In this document: positions 54,264 through 62,549 of the stretch, piece by piece
Position numbering within the stretch: position 1 is the first letter of the stretch
Layout: each line of letters starts with the position of its first letter
Source of the DNA: Eukaryota sp. TZLM1-RC
Lineage: Eukaryota > Metamonada: BaSk clade
Assembly: GCA_040285825.1 (NCBI GenBank)
Contig: JAUPSS010000004.1
Location: 6,827,658 to 6,891,657 of the forward strand
Reading direction: 5' to 3'
Length of the DNA stretch: 64,000 nucleotides
The notes under the pieces: model-generated
What the model saw: the letters and a program-made list of their open reading frames with translations, nothing else
Database searches by the model: none
Told to the model about the DNA's origin: nothing
Position numbers and translations under genes: made by a program

Positions 54264-57200
54264 TTAATTAATGGCTTGAATAGCCACAATGATAACCCTC
54301 CTTCCTCTCTGAGGAAGAGTAATGTCCCTTCTTTGAAGGAGAACAGTCCACCGCCCTCGGTGAGTAATCCTCCACTTGCGGAGAGTAGTCCTTCCTTCGG
54401 GAAGAGTAATCCTCCAAAGGAGAGTGAGCTTTCCGCTGAGAAGAGCATTGCCTCTCAGAAAGAAAGCCACCTCCTCAATAAGGAGAGTGAACTTCGCACT
54501 GAGGAGAGCCCCACCTCCCAGAAAAGAAGTCACCTCCCTTATACGGAGAGAGGTAACCACGTTGTTGATGTGTCAGAACTATACACATACCCCGACAACT
54601 CCTCGGAGCTCCTTCCTTGTAGGAAGAGTTTTCTCACTCCGAGCGAGCAACGCAGATTCAAAGCGTTTGTTGTAAGTACCAAATCTGACGCTTGTACAGA
54701 AGGTGAAGGAGGTGAAGGCGAGCAACAGTCTACGACTGGCTCCTCACGTAAAACTCCCTCCCCACCTACTTCTGACATCAGCTCAAGTGAGGAACCTCAA
54801 AGTGATTCCAGAGGATCTCTTAATCAGAACTACAGCAGGAGAGGGGATGAGAGCGATGATGAACCACCTCATACACCCAATCCTCCTAATCCAACTCCTA
54901 GTTTCCCATCTACGGAAAGGACTTCTCAGGGTCTTTACCGCAGGAAATTAGCAAAGGCAGTTGAGGCTGTAACTAGAGATTTCTTATTGGACCTCATCGC
55001 CAATCCTCCCGAAGATATACTGGATTGGAGTGATGACGAATTACTAAAAATGGCTGAGAATGAGTCAGAGCGTCTTGCGGGAGACGTAGACCCAGCCGAA
55101 TGTGAGAAGGTGCGACGTGACTATTTAGCGAAACGTTGGCCCTTCCTCTTTGGGGAAGCCCACGGCAAAACACTTGACGACGTCGTCTACGAGAGTTATG
55201 ATCAAAGTCCAAATCTTTTAAAGAGATTGGATGATCTTACCGATTCGGCAGTCTCGTGTGGAATGAGTGCAGTCGAGGATTGCTATTTTAGCGCACCTCG
55301 TTCAAAGTATCAAGCTGCTACTCCCAGGCCTGCCAAATGGCATAGGGATGCAATTGATGACCACAAAATATATTTCAGTGGAAATCAAGAAGCTTACGAC
55401 AGACTATTTTGGATAGCTAAAATGTATCCTCATAATCAACAAGGTAGAAACCTTAGAGGCGTCGTAAGGCATTTCCTAGTGGAGAATGTACACCCAAAAG
55501 ATTCCATTGCGGACATTCTTATTATGCTGGGGGGCAGATTCGATGAATCTCGAGGTGACACCCTTCAATTTCATACCAAAGAGTCCTATATTAGAGAAAT
55601 AGGCACGAGGGTAATTGAATTGAAAGAGCAACGTGTTGGCCCCAACAAGTTAAAACTAGTATACCCTGATGCATGGATGGCTAAACTTAAGGCATGGGTT
55701 GATAGCTGGCCCGACCAAAATGTTTTTGAGAATGTCTTAATAAAGAGCAGTTGCCTTCCATATGATCATAAACTAGCAGGGGTCCCTAGAGGATCTAAAG
55801 ATGCACCAGATTGGGTGGATTTAAGACCACCAGCCCAGACTGTACCTGTGCAGGAGGAACCTCCTAAGACAAGATTTATCATAAAGTTGGGCGAAACATT
55901 GCCTTCAGAAGAGAGGAATATGAACCTATATAGTACACCTTCTGTAGGGCCTCTGGCATCTAGGAGAGCTTCTTGTGAAGCAACTCCTACACAAGCATCT
56001 GTTATAAAATCATCTATACCCACGCAACCCCTAGGAACGAATGCTCCTAGAGATTCTCTCGTCGACACCCTCGGTCTTTATAGAACTCCTGTAACAGACG
56101 AGGAGAAATTGAGGAAAAGAATAGACGACAAACTTAGATGCCTAGTTAAGTTAAATGAAGCGTTTGACGCCAAGAAGATCTTCGACTTCGTTCTTAACTT
56201 TGGCAATTGGGCTAAAACAGTTAGGGATCGCGATGGACCCACCAGAGCATTTACGCCGATCACCAAATACGGTCAACCTGTTCATCAGTACGACTTCGTT
56301 AGATCTATGTTCTTCGAAGTTGACCCTTTGTATTTGAGATTTATGATCGAGGGTAAGGTCATCGCAGAATGGCAGAGTTTTTATGGAGGCCGTACAAACG
56401 TGTTAGGCAACAACCCATCTGACGCCGAAATCTGTCAATATTTGCTACTCAGCACCCAGTACAAATACCCTACCGATGTTGAGAAGGCTTTAAGGTCTGT
56501 AAGACCACCTGAGATCAGTCGCAAAATGTCTGCTGAATCTTCATGGACAGCCTTCATAGAGCAGATCATATATATAATTCGACGCTCTACAATTATGCCC
56601 GGAACGGATGGTAATCCGTCTGTCGTCTACCCAGCAAAGAGATTTCTCGAAACTATTAACGACAAAACAAACAATCAATTGATGGACACATATATCATTT
56701 GGATTGGTAAGTTTGATTCGAGTAACGAGAAACTGGGCGATGCGATTTACGATTTAGGTAACGCATTTGTTAACAAGGTCAATAGCCTTGAATCCTCGAT
56801 CAAAGACATGAATTTGATTAGAACAGCTTTTGGTGCTCACGCTCCTGCGCAAAAAGGACGAAGCCAGTCAAAAGGTCCTTTCAAGAACCCTAGAGTAAGC
56901 AGTCGACCCATCCCTTCAGAGCAATGGTGTAACTTATGTAAAACCAATAAACATCCTGAAGAGAAATGTTTTAAATTAGTGGGAAGACCGGGTTCAAAAA
57001 AGCGTCATGGAGGTGAAAGACGTGATAGAAAACGTAAAAGTAGTAGTAATAAACCAGATGATTATACATCTTTAAACAATAACCTTACAAATAATTCAAT
57101 CAAATCCATTTATATAATGAGCAAAACAGATTCGAATTATAATCACCTAAATCCATTAAAAAGATTTAGAGAGTCATCCAATCCTGTGGGTTCTATCCAC

Positions 57201-60200
57201 AGTGTTAGACTATCCAGGGTAGCAGAGGACCAAGAAAGTTCTAACGGGGAACTTTGGTTAACCTGCACCATAAATAACGTGGAAGTACAAGGCGAAATTG
57301 ATAATGGAGCTGCATTTTCAGCATTATCAATGGATTTAGCCTCTAAATGTAATATGACAGTTAATGACAATAAGACTGTCGAATACTTATCGGCAAATGG
57401 TATTCGCTCCACGACCCTGGGATGTGCAAGTGGTGTTCTTGCTCTAAATGTGGGTAGCTTGGCCACTCAAGTGTTTTTAAGGATCGAATTCCAGATCATT
57501 CCTGGTACCAATAATTTTTTGATCGGAAGAGACTTATTACAAACCTTGGGGCTACGCACGGAGCACGGTTTTAATATTAATTTGGATCGCGAACATCGCA
57601 CCATCTTAAATGCTGAATGTGAGTTTGATAATAGAATTTGTCAACCAATTAGATTCATTGAACAATTGAGTAATATATCAGACTTAGGTAATGATTTTGG
57701 GCATTCCACATTTAGACATGAGTTAGATGAGTTGGGCTGTAGAATATGCCTGGATGACATTAGGGACGAGGAACGCCTAGTCGTGCTACTCGAAAAATAT
57801 AGAAATGTATTTAGTGGGCTACCTCACCCGGATGGAATTGACTGTCAGCCGATGACCATTCCATTTTATGACGAAAGTAAGGTCGTCAAAAGGAAACCTC
57901 GAAGATCAAACCCAGAAAAACAACGGGTAGCCGAGGAAATTTTTAACGAATTGATCCGTAATGGATTTGCTGTGCCCGCAAAATCTCAATTCAGTAGTCC
58001 CATCTGTCTTGTGATTTACCCTGATCACAGGAAGCCACGATTAACTGGCGATTTTAGTGGTATTGGTGGAGTAAATGATTTAACTAAACCTGTAGAGGCA
58101 AATTTGCCCAGGATTAGCGACATTTTAGAGTTTCTAAGTAAAGCTAATTATATAGCAACTCTAGATTTACCTAAGGCATTTTGGCAGCTCAAAATTGCAG
58201 AAGAGGATATTGATAAAACTACCGTATCAATTCCCGGAATGTCGATCAGTTTTAAAAGGGCTTGTTTTGGTTTGAAGAACGTTCCTGCAGTCTTCCAAAA
58301 CATGATGATGGAAATATTTGATTCTGAGGGTGTATTTATTTATATCGATGATATAATAATAGTAGCTTCAACCCTGGATGAATTTCTATCTAGAGTAGGT
58401 ACGGTCCTAGAACGCGCCAAACGTTTTAGAGTTAACCTTGGCCTACCCAAGTGTAGCTTTACCACTTGCAAACATGAAATAAAAATTCTAGGTAGTATTT
58501 TTATAAACAAAACCCGTTATATAGATGAGTCTAGGATCGAGGGACTGATCAACCTACCCAAACCCAGGACATTACCTGAGGTTAGGAGTTTTATAGGTTC
58601 GATTAATTATATACGTGACTGGTTGCCAAACTTGTCTGATTTGATAGAACCAATCAACAAATTAACCAGAAACAAACCGTCAAAGATCAAGTGGACTTCT
58701 GATCATGACGAGGCTTTTGGTAAGATTATAAATCTTATCAATGCAAATATCCCTCTTGAATTGCCCTCAGAAGACAAGCATATTTTAATAAGTGCTGATG
58801 CGTCTGATGTGGCTGTAGGTGGAGTAATATGGCAAGAAGCTAACCCACCTAAAGATCCTACGACACCGCTAATTAAGAGAAAGGTTGTACCTATTGCCTT
58901 CTTTAGCAGATTATTATCAACTTCACAAAAGAATTGGTCTGTACTTCAGAAAGAGTTGTATGCAATTTTACTAATTCTCACTGACAGTAGTTTAGAAAAT
59001 TATTTAATTTCGAGGAAATTAACTATTTTCACTGATCATAGAAATTTAGCATACCTTATATCAGCTCCTGAAAAGAACAGAATTGTGAAGAGGTGGCTAC
59101 CAATATCGTCAGAATTCAATTTTGATGTAGTCCACACGGCAGGCGAGGAGAATTATTGGGCAGACATGTTGTCTAGATTGGTTGATACCAAACCCAAAAC
59201 CCCTCGAGTCCAACAAGTGAGAAACTTGGCACCTCACAGAGTTGAAGAACAATTACCCTATTTAAATTTATTAACTAGAGTTAATTTGTTAAGGGATGAT
59301 ATTACTCAACCGTCCACAATTGAGCTACCCACGATCAATAGCTTATCTGCACTGAAAGAAGCAGTTGAGGATACTAAATTTGATTTATTTGACACTTGGA
59401 TCTCAAAGATTAGGCAAGAACAACTTATAGATGTTGATTCAAATCCTGATTATTATAAAGATTACAATTATAATTCAGATATTCAATTGTATACCAACAA
59501 TCGTGGGAAGATTGTTATCCCAGATAGTTTAAAGAAGCAGACTTTAACTATCATTCATGGACATACAAATGTTGGCCATCCTAGTGTGACGACTAGCGTA
59601 AAGAAATTACTCAATAGTGATTACTTTTGGCCCGACATGCGCAAAGACATGATTAATCATATTAAGAGATGCCCAGCATGTCAAAAGACGGCACATGTGC
59701 CTAAAAAAGTCATTGAATCATCTGGCTCTCTTTGGGCTGATCGACCTTTTGCACGATTAAATGCAGATACTATTGGACCATTACAACAAGATGATAATGG
59801 ATTCAAATATTTAATAGTTTTCGTAGATTCGTTCACTAGGTATACGATCATTTGCCCTGTAAAGGAATTGAATGCAGTGGAGGCAACCAATCACCTCCTA
59901 TGGAGTGTAGTATCAATTTTTGGTATCCCACTGTTGATTCATAGTGACAATGGTATTGAATTTGCAAATGCCATATTCAAAGGGTTATGCGATTTATTAA
60001 ACATTGAAGTAAGTCGTTCACTAACTAGCTTTTCACAAAGCAATGGATTAGTAGAAAGACGACACAGAGACATCTTACAAAGTCTAAGAAAGATTTTGGT
60101 GGACTCTGGCGATTATAGCAATTGGAGTGAATATATCCCAATTGTACAACTTCAAATCAATTCAACTATTAGTAGAGTTACTGGTCATTCGCCCTACAAT

Positions 60201-60473
60201 TTAATGTTTGGTAGCGACCACAGCCCTAGAGCTGATCCTAGTAATATGTTTGAATTAATAAAATCAGCTAATGTTAATATTCCCTTTGTTAAAGATCTTG
60301 AAGCAAAACTTGAAAGGATTTCAAAGAAGAGAGAAGAGGCAGAGCTCAGGCAAGCTCAACAACTGCCTGAAGTTAACAAACATAGGAACCCTTTTAATAA
60401 AGGTGACTTAGTTCTGCGATTAAAGACTAATGGTAAACTCCATGACTTGCTTCGCTGGCCCTTTTCTCGTTGA
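54249..60473 (+). CDS. Gypsy gag-pol polyprotein
   Basis: 2074 residues starting inside the 5' LTR (MDRAS). The first 110 residues hold a degenerate 7-residue repeat. Gag follows, with a CCHC zinc knuckle CNLCKTNKHPEEKC near residue 893. Protease IDNGAAFSALS (about 1016; DNG instead of the usual DSG/DTG). Reverse transcriptase YIDDIII (about 1364), RNase H ISADASDVAVGG (about 1514), integrase zinc finger H-x5-H...CPAC (about 1770-1805) and catalytic D, D, E in NADTIGPL, HSDNGIEF and VERRHRD (about 1839, 1898, 1934). The frame ends in PFSR, 10 codons into the next ORF's overlap. Confidence 0.95.
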   Translation: MDRASLINGLNSHNDNPPSSLRKSNVPSLKENSPPPSVSNPPLAESSPSFGKSNPPKESELSAEKSIASQKESHLLNKESELRTEESPTSQKRSHLPYTERGNHVVDVSELYTYPDNSSELLPCRKSFLTPSEQRRFKAFVVSTKSDACTEGEGGEGEQQSTTGSSRKTPSPPTSDISSSEEPQSDSRGSLNQNYSRRGDESDDEPPHTPNPPNPTPSFPSTERTSQGLYRRKLAKAVEAVTRDFLLDLIANPPEDILDWSDDELLKMAENESERLAGDVDPAECEKVRRDYLAKRWPFLFGEAHGKTLDDVVYESYDQSPNLLKRLDDLTDSAVSCGMSAVEDCYFSAPRSKYQAATPRPAKWHRDAIDDHKIYFSGNQEAYDRLFWIAKMYPHNQQGRNLRGVVRHFLVENVHPKDSIADILIMLGGRFDESRGDTLQFHTKESYIREIGTRVIELKEQRVGPNKLKLVYPDAWMAKLKAWVDSWPDQNVFENVLIKSSCLPYDHKLAGVPRGSKDAPDWVDLRPPAQTVPVQEEPPKTRFIIKLGETLPSEERNMNLYSTPSVGPLASRRASCEATPTQASVIKSSIPTQPLGTNAPRDSLVDTLGLYRTPVTDEEKLRKRIDDKLRCLVKLNEAFDAKKIFDFVLNFGNWAKTVRDRDGPTRAFTPITKYGQPVHQYDFVRSMFFEVDPLYLRFMIEGKVIAEWQSFYGGRTNVLGNNPSDAEICQYLLLSTQYKYPTDVEKALRSVRPPEISRKMSAESSWTAFIEQIIYIIRRSTIMPGTDGNPSVVYPAKRFLETINDKTNNQLMDTYIIWIGKFDSSNEKLGDAIYDLGNAFVNKVNSLESSIKDMNLIRTAFGAHAPAQKGRSQSKGPFKNPRVSSRPIPSEQWCNLCKTNKHPEEKCFKLVGRPGSKKRHGGERRDRKRKSSSNKPDDYTSLNNNLTNNSIKSIYIMSKTDSNYNHLNPLKRFRESSNPVGSIHSVRLSRVAEDQESSNGELWLTCTINNVEVQGEIDNGAAFSALSMDLASKCNMTVNDNKTVEYLSANGIRSTTLGCASGVLALNVGSLATQVFLRIEFQIIPGTNNFLIGRDLLQTLGLRTEHGFNINLDREHRTILNAECEFDNRICQPIRFIEQLSNISDLGNDFGHSTFRHELDELGCRICLDDIRDEERLVVLLEKYRNVFSGLPHPDGIDCQPMTIPFYDESKVVKRKPRRSNPEKQRVAEEIFNELIRNGFAVPAKSQFSSPICLVIYPDHRKPRLTGDFSGIGGVNDLTKPVEANLPRISDILEFLSKANYIATLDLPKAFWQLKIAEEDIDKTTVSIPGMSISFKRACFGLKNVPAVFQNMMMEIFDSEGVFIYIDDIIIVASTLDEFLSRVGTVLERAKRFRVNLGLPKCSFTTCKHEIKILGSIFINKTRYIDESRIEGLINLPKPRTLPEVRSFIGSINYIRDWLPNLSDLIEPINKLTRNKPSKIKWTSDHDEAFGKIINLINANIPLELPSEDKHILISADASDVAVGGVIWQEANPPKDPTTPLIKRKVVPIAFFSRLLSTSQKNWSVLQKELYAILLILTDSSLENYLISRKLTIFTDHRNLAYLISAPEKNRIVKRWLPISSEFNFDVVHTAGEENYWADMLSRLVDTKPKTPRVQQVRNLAPHRVEEQLPYLNLLTRVNLLRDDITQPSTIELPTINSLSALKEAVEDTKFDLFDTWISKIRQEQLIDVDSNPDYYKDYNYNSDIQLYTNNRGKIVIPDSLKKQTLTIIHGHTNVGHPSVTTSVKKLLNSDYFWPDMRKDMINHIKRCPACQKTAHVPKKVIESSGSLWADRPFARLNADTIGPLQQDDNGFKYLIVFVDSFTRYTIICPVKELNAVEATNHLLWSVVSIFGIPLLIHSDNGIEFANAIFKGLCDLLNIEVSRSLTSFSQSNGLVERRHRDILQSLRKILVDSGDYSNWSEYIPIVQLQINSTISRVTGHSPYNLMFGSDHSPRADPSNMFELIKSANVNIPFVKDLEAKLERISKKREEAELRQAQQLPEVNKHRNPFNKGDLVLRLKTNGKLHDLLRWPFSR

Positions 60474-60900
60474 AGACGTTAAATCCAATAAAAGTTTATT
60501 ACTCAAGAATCTTGTCACTGGTTCGATGTCTACGGCAAGTATAAATCATTGTAAACTATACCTTTCAGACTTCCCTAAAGAAGATCTTGATTGGCATAAG
60601 AATATTGCTGCTGGCGATATGGAAGAATCTGTAATCGTTAAAATTATAGATCACTTTGATTACGTAAATTCGAACAATAATAAAGTTCCTTATTGTACCG
60701 CAGTTTGGTATGGCGGCGAGACTTCGTCTGTCCCAGTTGCTGACGTCAAAAGCACTGAGGCATATCAAACATATTTGCGCTCTATTAGTCCTCACACTAC
60801 CAGGAAACGGAAGGTATCTTCTAATTCCAAATCTAAGACTAATTCCCCTGCAGTCAGTACTCGTAGCTCTCGTTCGAGATCTAAGAGAGGGAAAAGGTAG
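60430..60900 (+). CDS. Gypsy C-terminal ORF (+1 frame; post-integrase domain)
   Basis: 156 codons overlapping the gag-pol frame by 44 bases in the +1 frame. GPFLVEDVKSNKSLLLKNL fits the conserved small beta-barrel after the gypsy integrase core, which normally continues the pol frame. Then come IAAGDMEESVIVKIIDHFDY and AVWYGGE, perhaps a chromodomain-like fold for target choice, and a basic Ser/Arg tail. In the relic at 13.9 kb the equivalent sequence reads on in one frame, so the shift here is either a mutation or a +1 recoding site. Stop at 60898-60900 directly abuts the 3' LTR. Confidence 0.8.
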   Translation: MVNSMTCFAGPFLVEDVKSNKSLLLKNLVTGSMSTASINHCKLYLSDFPKEDLDWHKNIAAGDMEESVIVKIIDHFDYVNSNNNKVPYCTAVWYGGETSSVPVADVKSTEAYQTYLRSISPHTTRKRKVSSNSKSKTNSPAVSTRSSRSRSKRGKR

Positions 60901-61033
60901 TGTTGTACTGTGGACAATTAGTCTAGTACATTTATATTTATATAACATAGTTCACTAGTGATGGCCTTTATAAGGGCCGGTGAATTTCTAATAAATTATT
61001 CCTTATTCTTGTTATCATATGGATAGAGCATCA
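60901..61033 (+). repeat. 3' LTR of the gypsy element
   Basis: 133 bases, identical to the 5' LTR; followed by CAGT. Confidence 0.95.
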
Positions 61034-61037
61034 CAGT

Positions 61038-62430
61038 GTTTTAATTGTTCCAGACCCAAAAAGTATGCCGAGTTTGTACTTCAAGATGATCAACTGGATT
61101 TCTTAATTTAACAGTAATATCAAGAAATGCACCAGCTTATCTTGACCCATTGGCTAAATTTGACAATAAATGCCTATATTAATCGGGGTCAAAATCTATT
61201 GGAAAAATCAATAAGAAATGAACGACTTACCATCAATATGAAAACTCCGGCCACAAGTTTTTCAATCAGGACTGAATATTTTATGTTTTCTAGAAGAGAA
61301 CTCCCCTGAGCTCATGAAAAGGCACTCTCTCTCTCGCCTTTATCCAGTTGGTCTCCATGCTTCTGCAGTTTGGAAAAAAAGCCGAATCTTATTTCACAAA
61401 GCTAAATGAAATCAAAAACCTTCTAAACAACCCTTATCGGTTTTTTAATAAATCCAAATTTATCAACTATACTATTTTTTCAAATGGTGATTCTTTGCGG
61501 TTCATGTTCATTCAGAAGGCAAGGAAAACGTATAATTGCCCGACTGAAGCGGAATTTGAGTCGAGACGTGTCTCTGGAAATTATGAGTTCCATAACTCTG
61601 AAAAAAAAAGAAAAAAAATGTAATGTCCAGAGAAAAGCAGATTCACAGCAGAGAACACAGTTACCAGTGGATGAACAGTTTCATTATTGAGATTCTGATG
61701 AAAATTTGTTTTTTATAGCAATCTTTGCATTGTTGGTTCTTTCAGAAATTCTGCACCTGTATTTAACGGTACTGGCCTGCTGCTGAACCCAAAAGAACGA
61801 AAATAAAATCATCCTCCTTCTCTCACTCAAGCAACTCCTAATTGTTATTCCGCTCAGAGCTTCCAAGAGTATCTAATTGAAATAAGTTTACCTTATGTTT
61901 CGGAATCTGAGGAAGGGTCTGAATATGCTTCAATTAGGTGTGGAAACCTGCAGTGTGGTGCAAGAAAAAAATAACATACATGTAGAAGAAATAAGTTTGA
62001 TTTTTTCATACGAAAACAAAAGAGACTAACTAAATTTATTAACAAAATTAAACGCTTGTCTGAAGGAAGAAACACTATAGTTGGGTTCGGCAATGGCGGC
62101 GGTGGTCCATCTCGTCAAGCTGTGAAATCCCCCAGATAGTGATTTCTCAAACAAATCCAAAAACACTCTGAAAACGTCAAAGTGCGGGACGAGTTTATGA
62201 CCTCAGCAAAAATGAATTGCTGTAAGGTCTTTCATAGAAAGATATATCATGATGACGGAAGGGTAAATAACCCTAAGTTCGATTGTCATCGGTGTCAGAC
62301 CAACTGGTCTAGGAACATCTCAGCCTCTAGAAATCAGCAGGAGATTGTAGTCAGTGAGTATTTCACTGGTACTAGGCCAGAACCATTCCGAAGACCAAGG
62401 TGTGAAAGACGTCTAAGAAGACAGCAGTAG
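61038..62430 (+). pseudogene. Fanzor lineage C, copy 2, main part
   Basis: Continues from 53476. 61348-61623 encodes NPYRFFNKSKFINYTIFSNGDSLRFMF, parallel to NPYLFFKTRANDYTMSFNGDSVRITF of copy 1. The RuvC-I block is not recognisable. From 62060 come TIVGFGNGGGGPSRQAVKSPR, a frame change, VRDEFMTSAKMNCC with the alternative glutamate, CHRCQTNWSRNISASRNQ and EYFTGTRPEPFRRP, then TAG (62428-62430). The RuvC-III Asp is Asn (AAC at 62314-62316), whereas copy 1 has Asp. It ends 119 bases before the next gene, in the same direction. Confidence 0.7.
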
Positions 62431-62549
62431 CTGTTTTCATCAACGTATTTCCAAGGTGTTTAGTGTATACTGACCCCTGGTGCTGAGAAGTTGACATCAG
62501 TTTTGGTGATATTTATTCAATATCCATTGGATGCGAAATTCTCAGTTTG

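Larger units (their letters stand above)
54127..61037 (+). mobile_element. Ty3/gypsy LTR retrotransposon, young and nearly intact
   Basis: Identical 133-base LTRs, 4-bp target duplication CAGT (54127-54130, 61034-61037), and a 2074-codon gag-pol frame followed by a 156-codon frame in +1. Order protease, reverse transcriptase, RNase H, integrase is that of Ty3/gypsy. Identical LTRs say the insertion is recent. It sits inside the target duplication of a LINE, which itself sits inside a Fanzor pseudogene. Confidence 0.95.

Noticed and set aside
54264-54560. Minus-strand open frame of 98 codons opposite gag
   Set aside because: It is a shadow of the repetitive Ser/Lys/Glu-rich gag coding sequence.
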